Positions 42,707-56,466 of a stretch of 64,000 bases of DNA are shown here, piece after piece (positions within the stretch are counted from its first letter, which is position 1; every line of letters begins with the position of its first letter). The position numbers and the translations under genes are program-made. The stretch comes from Phragmites australis (lineage: Eukaryota; Streptophyta; Magnoliopsida; Poales; Poaceae), in NCBI RefSeq assembly GCF_958298935.1, contig NC_084943.1:11649001-11713000 (forward strand), in the 5' to 3' direction. The notes beneath the pieces were generated by a model. It was not told the origin of the DNA and did not search any database. It saw only the letters and a list, made by a program, of their open reading frames with translations.

Positions 42707-45615
42707 AAATACCCTTCAAGTGTCGGAAAATAAAATAAACTGCAACGGAACTAAACGAACTACAATAACTCTAATCTTTTACGACTCTCCCACATGCATT
42801 GTCGATGTCGCAAGTATCTTAGAACGATCCATCCTCAGCGTACTCCTCGATTCCTTCTCCAACTAAGTGTTTGGTGATAGCTAGAGTGGGCATATGTTGT
42901 ACTCAGCAAGTTGTGAAGGACATAATATGCACATGAAGGCTTTGACAAGAATATGGCTAAATGACTCTTTTGAATAAAATAACAATCTTAATTTGACCAA
43001 CAACTGAACCCTCAACCAAAGTTCCATCCACTATGATAAAACACCTCAACTATGATTCCCCCATCACAGTTGACCAACAAACTAAAATATCAAGTTCTAA
43101 TCATGGTAGGTTTTCAATGCTGCTCATGACCGTGAGCATGACTGAATATTCAGTTTTAACTCTGCAGAGGTTCTACACTTTACCCACAAGATGTTTCTTC
43201 CCATTTTGTTGAGCATTCGTTGGCCGAGGGAAAACACTTGCACACTACCAAGGTGTATTCTAGGAATCCACTACAAAGCCTTCACAATGCCCCTCTCAGC
43301 ACATGTCTATCCGCTAAGGTTTCACTACCGTGTGATTTCACCTCAACAATGGAAGCCCCCTCTAGCACCTTTCGAACAAGGAAGTACACCCTTCTATTCC
43401 CTGCTCTTCTGCTTTGGTCTACACTATACTGAGAGTATGACAAATTACTTGGCTAGCCCCATCCTATACCAGGCTTGTAGTTCTACTGTAAACACAAAAA
43501 CTTATCCCACGAACTGGTCCTTATATTTGAGCAAGACTACCACTTTCCCATCCGTACATATCATACCGGTCTCATCATACCACATGCTCAAATCCATATG
43601 CCATGTTTCTATAAAAATTATTCCATCATATTTTATCATGATTGCATAGGACCATTATCAATTTCGTAGAGCAATTATCATGACTACCATCCTAAGGCAA
43701 GGCTAAGCATCATCTACCCTTCCATAACCCACAAACCATGGCTACAAGGATGATAAGGGAAAACTTGGTAAACCCTAACTCATAGATTTTCTGACAAAAT
43801 TATTAGCATGCATGTTTGTAAAACAAAACATTTAAAACCTAGGATAAATATGTTCAAGAACACAACTTGCCTTCAATGAACTCAATTGGGTCTTCAAAAT
43901 CCTGATCCTGCAATCCTTCTAGCTCCTTTGGAATATTGGCATCTACTTGTAATATACACGGAAAAAGAACATCACATAAACACAAAGATCCAAATAGAAC
44001 CAAAATCACACAACAACCAGCATCACATACAAGATCATACTCTTCCGGAGAATCCAATGAACGAACGGGTCAAAATAGAACTACAGTTAACAAGTTATGA
44101 TTTTCTAAATATTAAAACAGGACTATATATTAACAACGGATGAAATTATGTTGCTAGGAAATTTCTAGAATTTTTCCAAAGCCATCTACGATTTTTTAGA
44201 TTTATTTGAAATTTTCTAGCATTTATTTGAATTATAAAACTATTAAATAGAATTATAAACTTATAAAACATTATCCAAAGTTAATTTCCTATTTATTATT
44301 ATTTTTAGATTTATTTTCATACTAGAAACATATTTATTGCGCAATATATACTAATTATGATGTCAGCAAAATAATTAAAAGAAAAAAAGAAAAACAATGC
44401 TGATTGGGCTTGCTAACTCGGCTCTCTGTGTCGACTGGGCAACCGACTGACTGGGATTATGAAGGCCACGTAGTGACATCAGATTGGTTTGTGAAGGGGT
44501 ATGTTTTAGATGTAATCCTCGCCCTCAGTTTTGGATTTGACGGCTCACACTCACCCACTCTTAGCTCCGGCGGAACAGAGGCAGCGACGACTCTCCCCAC
44601 GAAGGCGGTTGACCGAAAACTCATCAGAATGGCGCGCCGGTGCACTATGGTCAACAGCGAGTAGCGGAAAAGCATTGGGAAAGCATGGGGAACTCACCTC
44701 GAGCATACGTTGGCATCGGCGACGGCTCCAGAGAGGTGGGCCATGGAGATGGGCTTTGTGAAACGATTTCACCTTGGCTTGATGGGCAAACACTACGAGA
44801 TGATCTGGGGAGGGTGTAGAGGCACAGATATATAGGTGGCTAGCTCCCCTATCTCTAATTCGACTCTAATTTGAAAAAAGCGGCGGTGGTGGGTCAAACT
44901 GCGATTCTGATGATTCAAACGGCCTTGGACTCTTATCCCTTGGGCAGAAGCTTCATGTAAGGCTCTTGGATTCTTCTTTGTTTGCTCCTTGGCTTATCTC
45001 TAGCTCAAACTGGCGGATCTGATTGGGATTTCGTGTGGCCAGTGGTTGAATTCAATTGTCCATCTCGGGTTTGGCTCGGGCTCTGGCAAAACCGGCTTGG
45101 GCTTGAACTTCTAGAAGTCATGGAGAATCCGTTTTGGTGATGGGTTGTCAATCTTCAGCTCGGACACGGCGACGTCCACGCTTGCGGTAGCCGACTGCTA
45201 CTACTGTGAGCTGAAGTAGAGAAGACAAAAGAGAGGAGAGGAGATGGTTGGCTGGGATGGATTAGCAAGAAAGAGAGGAGAAAAGAGACAGGCTGGGTGG
45301 TCGAGCTGGGCTGGACCAAAACAGGGAGAATGAGAAGAGAGGAGAGATGGGCTTCGGCCTATTTTAATCTAAAAGCTTTTCTATTTCTTCTCTATTTTCT
45401 CGCATGTATATACGCATGTATATTTATACATATAGTATATATACCACATATATATTATATATTGGCTCACAAAATCAATCAATCAAGCAAGCAAGCAAAC
45501 AAATAAACACATACGCACCCTTAGGATCATTTAGTTTTGCAAAACTCTATTATTTTCTTTGGAAAAAGTTTTTTTCTTAAATTTCTTGGTGTTGAGAATT
45601 TGTGCTATTACAACA
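42707..45615 (-). mobile_element. LTR, minus strand, truncated by the CACTA-like end
   Basis: On the minus strand it opens TGTTGTAATAGCACAAATTCTC at 45615 and holds a TATA-like stretch near 44830 (plus strand agatatataggtgg). Its second half (about 43700-42850) matches the second half of the LTR at 56467-59829, for example aactgaatattcag, ctcacggtca.gagc and gcaagtgt. The 3' end is absent next to the CACTACATG terminus. Elements A and B align on both sides of it, so it inserted into B. Confidence 0.65.
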
Positions 45616-46221
45616 GGAAACCTTGGGGTGCCCGTATATGGTAACTATCCATTATTCATTATCAAGCCTGACATCAGTACGTGAAATGAGGCTCCGATGG
45701 ATAAAGTATGTGGCCAGCGAAGATAAGCTTTTTGTCTGACTATGTCATTGAGTAGGACTCAAGTCCTTGACTAGGGTGAAGCATCTAGGTGGGTTTTCTG
45801 ATTTTCTACTCAGGATTCCAAACACCTCCTAGTCCCCAAGAAAGTTCTCGAGAAGGTGGTTCATCCGACTAGGTTTTCTGTTAGATTTGCCCTTTGGAAG
45901 GAAAACTGTTTGTCACTAGTGAATTTTGAAAATTGAAACATCGCAGCAAAGATTTTGGGTAGTGGTGAGAACCTTTTCTTGCCATAGTATCATGATTACG
46001 TTAGCAGCGTGAGGAGCCAAACCGCCGATAAAGAGGGAGATCGTGGCCTCAAGTCGTGTCATGTCGTCAGTCGAACCGCCATTTTCGAGAGCCCTTGCTC
46101 TGCATAAAGGCAAAGGGAGAACCCGCTTAAACGTCCATTCTTCTGTCATTGATCCCTTTCCATCACACTAATCGTTATCCTTGTGCCCTTGCCCCAACAC
46201 ACCGCCAAAACCGTCCTCCCT
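45616..46221 (+). other. Element B continuation, cut by the SIRE-like LTR
   Basis: 45616-45950 matches element A 7690-7964 and, uninterrupted, 11500-11560, so it preserves the empty site of the solo LTR at 7965. The match returns near 46150-46215 (cttgtgcccttgcc..ccgccaaaacc.tcctccct). About 200 bp between (45950-46150) have no counterpart in A, and I recognise no gene there. Confidence 0.6.
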
Positions 46222-47666
46222 TGTAGGATCGAATATGCGCAAAATATCCAATAAGAGGGGGGGGGGGGGTTGAATGATTAACTCACCAAAATCGATTTAA
46301 TCCTCCCTTGTAGGATCAAATATGCACAAAATATCCAAAAAGAGGGGGTGAATGATTGCAGAAACCAAATTTCAAAGATTAACTCACCCAAATTGATTAA
46401 AACTCGGTATTTCACTCAAAACAGATTGTACACGCTCTAGTAAAAATGATGTGCAAAAAGATTTATTGGTCCGATTGCTCTAAAATTTCCACAACCAAAG
46501 CTAGATTCAAATACAAAACTATTCCAATATGAATCGAGTAAATCGGATATGTGGATAAGGAATTATGCCTAGTCGAAGAAGACTGTATCAACCATAATTG
46601 ATTAGATCAAAACCTAGTTGAGTTGACCAAAAAGTGACTCGAAATTTTCTTAGATCAAACACTAGATATTCTAGCAAGGTTTTGGATGGATTAAAGCAAG
46701 ATGAAACTCACTAGAAACATGAAATTAATCAAAAACTAAAACCAAGCACGCAAAAATATAGAAAATTCTGAATCAACAACTTATAACCTTGCGAAACTTA
46801 ATTTTCATTGCATAGATGAGTTTACAAGATGCCTCTCTAAAGTATCCAACAAGTATTTTTACAAAAATCCCAAAACAACCCTCTCTAGGGTTTCTCTATC
46901 TTTCTCTCACCTACGTTGTCTAACCAGTAAAACAGACCTCTCCATTTATTGGATAGCCACAGGGACAAATGTGACCAAATCGAATTACAACTCCAAGTCA
47001 TATTCAACCTGGTCTTTATCCTCCTCTAATCACAAGAGGACAAACAACTTCTGCTAATTAAGCTAATTAGTCAACAACTCTTACGTAATCATGCATGCAA
47101 CATCTCACATGCATACATGCATGTACGTAACTAACTCATAGTCTGTCTCTGACACTAACTCTTGTCTCAAGTCTAGCCACCACATGAGTCTCTCGTGTCT
47201 GCTCCAACTCAAACATGAATTAGTCTTCATGTCCTCTCACGATTAGATCGCCTCCTACGTCCATCGCAAAACCTTACCTCCATATGCATTGTTCTCTTAG
47301 CTCGAATGCCGCACATGATATCCTTGATCATCACGACCTTAGTTCCTCCTGAACCTATTTGCCGAACCTCAGTTCCTCCCTGAACTTAGTTTGCCGATCC
47401 GTCATCGGCCAAATTTGCCTTTAAGCAACACATGCACATGAATCAAACAAGTACGAGCACAAGTCCTTCCTAACTTGACTCAAGATCAGTTTACACAACA
47501 CTACTCACATGAGTATATTGCAGCATCTCTACGCTAACACCAACTTATAAGCATATCAAAGCAGTATCTTAATAACTCATCAACATTATCCTAATATCAT
47601 TATGCTAAATCACTTTGCCCTACCAATTTCATCATTCATACCAATTTTTTATTAAATGATCTCACA
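46222..47666 (-). mobile_element. 3' LTR of the SIRE-like copia element
   Basis: On the minus strand it begins TGTGAGATCATTTAATAAAAA at 47666 after a purine-rich tcaaggggcata, and ends ...GATCCTACA at 46222. The terminal region, plus strand tgtaggatc.aatatgc.caaaatatcca.taagaggggg, occurs twice (46222 and 46309, offset 87 bp) together with cctccct. The layout parallels the LTR at 55081. Confidence 0.7.
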
Positions 47667-49632
47667 ATATGCCCCTTGATGAAAACATTGGCAACCTCTT
47701 AACAGACATGATTTGATTTTAAAATCAAACGCAAAATAAAAATAAAAAATCAAGAAAATTTTCTGATATGGAAAATCTCTTCCCCTTTGAGAAAAGCCAA
47801 ATACCAAAATCTTGAGTGACATGGAGATACTTGAGAATCTGTTTGACAACTTATCGATGTGAAGCACATGGAGAAGCTTGAAATCATACACACAAACATA
47901 CATCAAATTGTATGTCTAGCCTTTAAGTGGTGAGATACAAAAGTGATCCAATTATACTTATATACTCTTTTTGATCAACCAGCTCACCATCTTCATCAGG
48001 ATCAAGTGTCATTGTTGCTCAATGGGTGTCATGATTGGCTTACTGTTTTTCATCTCAAAACGTCGTAGTAGGTCTCGTCCATACTTACTTTGATCAACAA
48101 AAGAACCTAGTTTGGTTTGTTTGAGTTGAAGATCCAAAAAGTATGTTCGTTCACCCATCATACTCATCTCAAATTACCTACTCATTGTTTCTAAAAACTG
48201 AGACACCAAAGCATGATAAGAACAACTAAAGATAATATCATCTACATAAATCAGAAAAAATAGTTGATCATTACCATACTTGAGCACAAACAACATCTTG
48301 TCCACTTTTCCCATTACAAAACTTTTTTCAAGAAAGAAAGTTTTAACCTATCATTTCATGCTCTAGGAGCTTGTTTTAAACTATACAAAGCTTTAGACAA
48401 CTTGTATACATCATCTGGATATTTAGGATTTCAAAATCAGGTGGTTGCTTAACATAAATCTCTTTATTAATGTAGCCATTCAGAAAAGCGCTTTTGATAT
48501 CCATTTGATATAATCTAAAGCCTTTAGATGCAGCAAAAGCTAAAAGAATTCTAGTGGCTTCTAGTCTAGCAACCGGAGCAGAAGTTTCCTCAAAATCTAG
48601 CCCTTTTACCTGTGTAAAACCCTAAGCTACAAGTATAGCTTTGTTTCTAACAAAAACACCATCCGCACTTTGTTTATTTTTTAAAACCCATCTAGTACTG
48701 ATAAGGGTATGACCTGGAGGAGGTGCGACTAGCTTCCAGACTTTGTTGCATTCAAAATTTTCAAGTTTCTCATGCATAGCATTGATCCAAGATTCATCAG
48801 TTAATGCATATGAAACATCTTTGGGCTCAAAAGAAGCAACAAAAGCTGAATGAGCATGAGAATTAGAATCTATAAACTTGGACCGCGTGACTCGTTCATG
48901 CAAATCTCCAATCATCTTATCAGGTGGATGACTATGCTGAATGTGTAAAGGAGTATTGACTCCAGAAGCAATATCGAAGGTGTCAAGGGATCTACAGCTG
49001 ATTGTGTCATAGGAATTAACATCTCATCCTCCTCCTCATCATCATCCACAAATATGCTCTTAGACTCCCCCTGAATAAGTGTACCTATACCTGTATCATT
49101 TGGTCTTGTTCCAAAACTAGCCTCATCGAAAGTAACCTCACAGGTTTCAACAATTTTTTTAGTCTCCAAAATAAGCACACGATAGCCATAAGTATGAGCG
49201 GGATATCAAGAAAAATACTATCAGTTGATCTAGACTCAAACTTATCTAAATTTTCAGATTTCGGCACAAAGCAGTTATAGCGAAAAACTCTAAAATGAGA
49301 TACACTAGGCCTATATCCAAACCGCAGCTCATATGAAGTTTTACCCAATTTAGATCTCAAGAAAATACAGTTTGAAACATAACAAGCAGTAGATATAGGT
49401 TTAGCCAAACATTTTCTAGAAGTAGAAAATTCATCTAACATGGTCCTAGCCATCTCAACCAGAGTTCTATTCTTCATTTCAACTACACCCTTTTTTTGAG
49501 GTACTATAGGTGATGAAAATTAATGTTCAATCACTTCTTCAACACAAAAGTGTTGAAAAGAAGAATTCTTAAATTCAGTTCCATTATCACTTCTAATGGC
49601 TCTCAAGGATCCTGGGAGATCAATAGACAATC
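47667..49632 (-). pseudogene. SIRE-like copia pol, downstream part: integrase core end and reverse transcriptase
   Basis: From the solo LTR edge the reading resumes with LSIDLPGSLRAIRSDNGTEF, whose SDNGTEF holds the second catalytic Asp of integrase. It continues with MKNRTLVEMARTMLDE and SYELRFGYRPSVSHFRVF. RT follows: WINAMHEKLENFECNKVWKL, ISTRWVLKNKQ, MDIKSAFLNGYINKEIYV and the active-site IYVDDIIF. MKNSKPIMTPIEQ comes next, and then coding fades at about 47950. RNase H is missing. Stops interrupt it (for example after ILVA, after PPDF and after QAPRA). Confidence 0.85.
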
Positions 49633-52600
49633 TGTCACACCCGGTTTTAACGGACAAAACCAGATGCGGCTTATGTGTGCCCAGGATGTTCAACACACAT
49701 AAGGACGTCACAGGTGAAGTAACAAAAGCAATACTTTTATTAAATAACGTTAAACTCTTACAGCAATTGACATATATTGTCTTCTATGAAGATATCTGCA
49801 GCGGAACAGAAGCACTGGTGCCCAACAACACTGCAGGCAACTGACCGGGAGACACGCGCCTAGAACGTCACAACCTCGTCTTGATAGTCTTCAACATCTT
49901 CACTCACTGAGCAGCAGCATACATATCGCATGGTGTAGGGAAAATAGCAAGTGTGAGCACATAGAGTACTCAGCAAGTGGGGGAAAGTAATGATATGCAG
50001 GCTTATATCAAGAATAAGCTAACAAATGGTATTTTTGCGTAAATGCGAGTAATGAAAACATTTTTGGACTCAAAAGCATTAAGCAATTATTAAGTGAATG
50101 TAACCCATACAGTCCAACACGCAGCATACAAGGCTCCCCACCTTGCACACCATAACCTTCTAGTACTCCCTGTACTATAACCAAAATCATCTAGTACTCC
50201 CTGTACCAGAATCATAACCACAACCATCTAGTACTCCCTGTACCAGAACCATAACCACAACTAAACTCATAACCACAACCCAACTAATCATGTGAGGATC
50301 CAAGTCTCTCATATCCGTGAGCACGGCTGTTATAACAGTTTTACACTCTGCAGAGGTTGTCCAACTTTACCCACGAGTTAGTGAATTCCATGTTGCCGTG
50401 TTTGCAAGACACTTAACACACGCCAGTGGTGTGCCGCCAAGAATCACTGTATGACACTTTCCACTAACCAGAGACTAATCCAGTGCATGTCTGCCCACTA
50501 GGTTTCACCGCCAGGCTTTACGCAAGCAACAGCTCCTACCCAGAAGCCCCCTTTTGTGCTGACCCAACGCACACTGGACAGACTCTAATCAGTATGTCAC
50601 ACTTTACCCATATCAGCCTCGTGGTTGGTACGTTACTTCTTAGGTTGTCGCTCCACGAACCGGTCCTTACTTAGGTTACTTGAGCAAACACTAAAGCAAT
50701 GTCATAACCATGACAACCATTACCAACACTTTGCTCAAGGCCTAAGGTTCCATGTTGCTAGACCATTATCATACTAATCATCATTACTGCATATGTTCAT
50801 TAGTCAATATTATGACACTTCCCAATATCCCAAAAGCATGGCTAAGCAATCTACCCATAAAAAGACTACTAACCATAAACCATCTAGGTTCCAAGGGATG
50901 ATAAGGGAAAATCTAGAGAAAACCCTAACATAGGTGACTACCCATCATAATCACAGACATTGCATGCAGTTTTGTAAAACAAAACATTTAAAAACATAGG
51001 TTCAATATGATCAAGGACACTTGCCTTTTTCCCAATGCTGCTCAGTGTTGTCGAAATCTTGGTCTTGAAGTCCCTCGAACTGCTTCAGAACGTTATCAAC
51101 TAATCGCGAGAACTACCGACAAACAACACAAAGGAAAACACTAAGAACAACATACCAAACATCATTAAAACACTTTAAAAACACTATGGTTGGATAGGGA
51201 TAATTTTAGAAACGTTTAGACGCAAGAATCTCCTAAATTAGAGTTAAGATGAAAAGAGAACAGCTTTCGGGAGATGAATTAGACTGAAAAGGAAATGCTG
51301 ATTTACCGGAACTATATATCACTGTGTCAGGCTTGACAACATCATTGCACAGGATTCAAGAAGTGTAGGGTAGACTAGACTTCACTGACTAGGCTAAGGA
51401 GAATGATGTGGCATTAACTTGGCATGCTATGCAGGTAACATCTTGGATTAAAGAAAGGATACGCTGAGATCTAGTATCGACCACCTATGATGGATCAAAA
51501 AGGCTGAAGGTTGCACTTCTAGGTTAAGGATACTATTGGTCACTCTATGTAACGGTGGTGGTTCGGGTTTCGTCGGAGATGGCGATCGGGCATATGGCCA
51601 TAGACATGGATATCGGCTTCAGTGGTGTTTCCGTGAAACGAGGGAAGCATGGCGTAAAACTCGGAAAGACTAACTCAGTGGTATGGTTGGTTTTGGAAGG
51701 GGTCATCCGAGGTAGTGGCAAAACAGCGATGACTATTTTTAGGTTTCGTGGTGACCGCGAACAGATGTAGGAACGAAGACGCTCGCGTTCCAGGAGATTG
51801 GCTATGAAATTTGAGGAACCGTTTGAACAAGGATGTTCATATAACCCGGGAACACAATGCTATGGCATGGGTTTTGGTAGATCATCCACTAAGAGCAAGA
51901 ACGATCAGCATAGATGAAACGGGTGATGGCTGCGACATGCTGTGGTTGGCAATGGCGTCCTGGTCGTGTCGCTGTACAAACGGGGATGGGCTCCTAGGGT
52001 AACGTAGAAGACTCCATGGGACACGCCGTGACGCGGTTGGTGCATCCATACGGCTTTCGGATTGACGGGGGACGCGAATGCAAAACCGGTGCGCGTGCTG
52101 AACACGTCCAGAAACCGGACAGCAGGTATGTCGACCTTGATTTCGATAGTTTGGCTAATCTAATGGTCAAACCGGTTGGTGAGGGCGTGGGGAACATCAT
52201 GGGACATGCACCGGTGAAAGGGCTTGGTGATTTGACCTCTGGTCGGTCGGGAACATCAATGCCAATCAGCTACAGCGTGGCTGTTTTGCTGCTGTCCGCG
52301 ACGGTGACGACCATAGCGGCATAGATCGGGCTTTGATCGGGGCTAGGGCTTTACTAGGGACTTAGTATGATGCTAAAACAGTAGTAAGGGAGGAGAAGAA
52401 GAGGTTCTCACGTTGCTTTGGTGGTCGAGGAAGAAGAATTCGCGGAGAAGACGACGTAGCGCATCACGGGCGACGGCGGCGGCGACTCCGGCGAACGGCG
52501 GCGCTCCGGCGACTCACGGACAGAGCAGCAGCGACTTCTAGGGCTTGGGGACATGAAATAGAGGTAGGAGAGGGCGTGCAACTCATATATATAGGGCTAG

Positions 52601-53679
52601 GGACGGCTGGATGAGGTAGAGTCCAAACCGAACACGATTCGGATTCGAGTCCGAGTCGGTTACGATTTCCTTTTTCGCAGCTCTGTATTGCGAGGATGAT
52701 ATCTCCATCGTCCGGACTCCAAATTGGACGTTTCTTGATTCTAAATTGTAGTACTCGAAAAGATCTACAACTTTGGTAGTCATTGGAACTTCTGAAAACG
52801 TCATCTTGATTTCCAAAAATGCGTCACAAGATAAACTGTTTCAACTCGGACTTCTCTGCGCAGTACTGATTTCGGGGGCCATAACTCCCAGCTCCATTAT
52901 CCAAAAGGTGACTTCCATAGGTTCAAATCGAAGCTCTCGACGAGACCTACAACTTTGGTATTGTCAAGATTTGCATTTGAGACCGTTTTGAACTCCAAAA
53001 CGTCATGAGAAGATGAGGCTGTCCAGGACTCCGCGAAAATTTGCTGATTTCGTGGATCCTTTGTTGGGCCATCTAGAAGACTTAGCTAAGGCTTTGGACT
53101 TGAGCAAGATTGAGCCCAAAGACACTTTAGGTATATCTAGGGTTTAGAAAAGAAACTTTTGCAAAGAAATTTGAATAGGATTTGAATTTGAATTGAGTTT
53201 GGAGTGAATTTGAGAGAAACGAAAAGATAAGGTTGAACAAGAATAAGAGTAGGTAAGGAATTTGAATTTAGATTTGGGTAGAATTCGAGAAAGAGGAGTG
53301 ATTGGCTTTTAACAAGGATTTGAATAAGATTTGATTTGACCTGGAGAAGGATCAGGTATGATCAAGGATTGAAAAGATGATGAATTCAAAGATTTTGAAT
53401 TCCAACCATTAAGATCCTTAACCTATTCACTATTGAGTTTTGTAAAACCCTTTTCAAAATCTTTTTCACTCAAAACACCAAAGAGAAAGAAAAGGAAAAA
53501 GAACTCTAATGCATTTACCTGGCTCCTAGCAAAACTCAGCATGCAATGCACACAAAATAATAACCTATATTGATTGATTGATTAAGAAAATAGGTTTTAA
53601 ACCTATACTACCAGTGAAGCTATTCAATACTCTTGGAAAATTTTAGAAATTTGAGAAATCTGAAAATCAGGGTGTTACA
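49633..53679 (-). mobile_element. Solo LTR, 4,047 bp, TGTAACACC family, TSD CAATC
   Basis: On the minus strand it runs from TGTAACACCCTGATTTTCAG (53679) to GGGTGTGACA (49633). The 5-bp flanks CAATC at 49628-49632 and 53680-53684 are identical. It is homologous along its length to the 3' LTR at 30449-34532, including the TATA box (minus strand ctatatatatgag, about 52590). No internal region is present. It interrupts the integrase of the SIRE-like element, whose two halves join at CAATC. Confidence 0.95.
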
Positions 53680-55065
53680 CAATCTATGAACTAAACTTCT
53701 AAAATAATCAAAAGCTTCATCCTTAGATGCCATAAAGTAAACCCAAGAATATCTAGAGTAGTCATCAACAATAACAAGCACGTACAATTTACCTCCAAAA
53801 GATTGAACTCTAGGAGGTCCAATAGTATCAAGGTGTAAAAGTTGACCTGACGCATTTGTGATAACCATGATAATAGGTGGATGTGAACCTGGATGCATTT
53901 TACCATGTCTACAAGAAAACAAACTAACTTGCTATCACCCTTAAGCTTACAAGCTACAAATAAAATCTAAACCACTAACTGAAGTGAGATGATCTAGACA
54001 AATATGACCAAGTCTATGATGCTAAAAGAATAGATGTTTAGAAATATTAGCAACAAGACATCTAAGCTTAGAAGAAGGTGATGCATCAAAATTAGCTTTA
54101 AAAACTCTTCCAAAACATGAGATTCTAAAAACCAGATCACCTGAAGCATCTAAAACTTTACATTCATTTTCTTAAAGCACACTTCAAGGTCTTCATAAAT
54201 AATTAGTGAGATAGAAAGCAAAGTTAAATTTTAAGTTCTCGACTAGAGCAACATCCTTGAACATAAACTTGTCATTTACCTGCACTGTACTTTTTGCAAA
54301 AACTGATGTAGAAGAAACATCTCCAAAAGTAACACTTTTAGCACGAGACGCACGTACAAGGGGGAGAACCAATTCTTATCACCGGACATGTGGTGTGAAC
54401 ATCTTGAATCAAATGTCAAATGTTCTCCTTCCTCGCTCGAGAAGCCTCGTTACCGTCGTTGTCAAGTTCATCCTCGATTGGGCTTTCTTTGTTGCTTGCT
54501 ATGAGACACAACCCAGTCAAATCACACAATGTCTTGCTCTTCGATGTTGTGTCATCCTTGCTGCACTCCGCATCAAAATCACTCAAGTTGACTTGTTCGA
54601 GCGCCGAAAGAATTCGATGGACAACCTTACGGTTGAGAAAACTATTCTTCATTGAACAAGAGCTTATTTTTCTCCTTCTCCTCTTTTGATGCCTTCTCTA
54701 CAAGCTTAGGACAATTGGAATGAATATAGTTGAGATCACCACATTCATAGCATCTTTGAGGACCTCCACTTCCTCTCTTCCTCATACACACATTCTGCAA
54801 TGCTTTAGAGAAGCGAGTAGAGAGTACTGCTAAATCTTCTTCTGGAATCAACTCAAGCTGATCATCACTTAGAAGGTATATAAGATAACAAAAAGCTTGA
54901 TGAAAAAGACTCAATATGAGAAATGCTAGGTTGAGAAACCAAAGCAATTGATTTATTAGCATTCTTTCTAACAAAGACATCTAGCTCTTGAGTTTTCAAT
55001 TTAGAATAAAGAACATGTAATATAAGTGTACTTATGACAGTAGATTCTCTAAAAGATGTCACCTT
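53680..55065 (-). pseudogene. SIRE-like copia gag, protease end and integrase start
   Basis: From 55000 downward it reads IPEEDLAVLSTRF and VCMRKRGSGGPQRCYECGDL, a zinc knuckle with the His position changed to Tyr (CYECGDLNYIHSNCP). A Lys/Glu-rich stretch and the end of protease (ALVENLKFN) come next. The GAG-pre-integrase module follows (HHRLGHICLDHLTSVSGLD), then CRHGKMHPGSHPP and integrase LLHLDTIGPP with the first catalytic Asp, LYVLVIVDDYSRYSWVYFM. Coding is broken by stops and frame changes, and it ends at the solo LTR in the middle of integrase. Confidence 0.85.
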
Positions 55066-55080
55066 CATCTCCCATACCGA
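55066..55080 (-). other. Probable primer-binding site of the SIRE-like element
   Basis: The minus strand reads TCGGTATGGGAGATG directly after the LTR terminus CCTACA. It resembles the initiator-Met site TGGTATCAGAGC with several changes. Confidence 0.5.
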
Positions 55081-56466
55081 TGTAGGACCGAGAATGGAGA
55101 CTAGAGGGGGGTGAATAGGAGCCTCACCAATTTCTTTCGAAATGGATGGCCTTATCCAATTCTGGTCACCCAATGCACCTCAAAACAAAGTGGAAGCAAA
55201 AATCAGAGAGAATCAAGTTGCTATAGAAATCTCCCATGAAACACATGACTCTTGTGGTAGTATATGAACCCTAAGTTCCATTGACACTCATCCCAGGAGT
55301 CATCGCCACATAAAGATAGCAAATTGATGGAAGAACCTTTGCTCCAAAGGAAAGATCACCGAAAGAAGATGTTCTCCGAGTTGATGATCTAGAGACAAGG
55401 GAATTCAAGACCAATTCTGAATGTGAATTTATGACTTCAGCAACAAGAAGAACAACTTCTCAAGGTGCGAATATCTCAGCTCATGAACCAAAACAAAAAT
55501 CACAACTGAAAAGGAAAAACTCACAACAAAGCAAGATAGCCAATAGAAGGAAACTAGAAGGAGGTGAACACAAGCATCAGAGGAAACATGCACTTCATTT
55601 ACGCAAAATACAAAGTAGTTTCACTCACAAAAGCTCTCACCTACACATAGGCTAAGCACTCCTCTCTCCTTTCGTCTAAAACCCTAGTGTACAAACTCAA
55701 ATGGCTGGCTCAAACCTCCCACGCAGCCCTACACCTCTATTTATAGGCCTAAGAAGGTTATTTAGCCCTTAAGCTTCCTTGTTCCTAAATTACCCCTCTC
55801 TTCCAATGGCCTCCTACCTACCACTGGGTCATTTTGGTCTATTTTTTGCTCTGTCCATCGAACGGCCGTGGCTTCTTCATGACTTAGCTACATCTCGATG
55901 CAAGTTTTATGATGATGCCATGTGCACTCCATCCTTCCATAGTTTTGAGGCCAAACCGTGAAACCGCCTCACACGCTTCTCCAAGCGTGACTCGCTGCCA
56001 CTTGCTTTCACCTCAAGCAAGCATCCCGATGTTGACATGTGTACTCTACTTTGGGATCTTGACCATCGGCAAGTTTCTCCAGCTCCATTTCCATCGGGGT
56101 GTCTTGTCACTTGCACCGGTATGCCCTTCGCTTGACTTCGTCAACACGCCATCTTCATCCTTCCTTCCATGCATTGCTCGAGCTCCATGTGCATAGCTAG
56201 GATCACCCTTGACTTTGCCCATCCCCCTTAATCGTTCGGCACCAAGCACCCCTCTTGGCCCCGATCTTCTCACTGTCGGTTGCCAAATTGTAACTATCAC
56301 CTGCACAACATTAGACAAGTACACGCATATCTCCAACTCAGTTATAGATTAGTCCATAATCAAAATCCACAATCAATGCACATCCTAGAAAAAATTGTGA
56401 ATGTCGGATGCTCTGGCATAGTCACCTCCTCAGCGCCGGATCATCCGACGTGTTCAATCCAGCAGA
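55081..56466 (-). mobile_element. 5' LTR of the SIRE-like element, cut at its outer end
   Basis: Its inner end reads ...CGGTCCTACA on the minus strand at 55081 (plus strand tgtaggaccgagaatggagactagagggggg). A TATA box cctataaatagagg lies on the minus strand at about 55735-55750. A gccggatcatccgacg word near 56440 is typical of SIRE-type grass LTRs. The outer terminus is lost where the LTR at 56467 begins. The short frames inside have no domain. Confidence 0.65.

Noticed and set aside
43191..43649. 152-codon plus frame (and an overlapping 70-codon frame)
   Set aside because: It lies antisense within the minus-strand LTR. The equivalent stretch of the sister LTR at 59400-59800 has no matching open frame.
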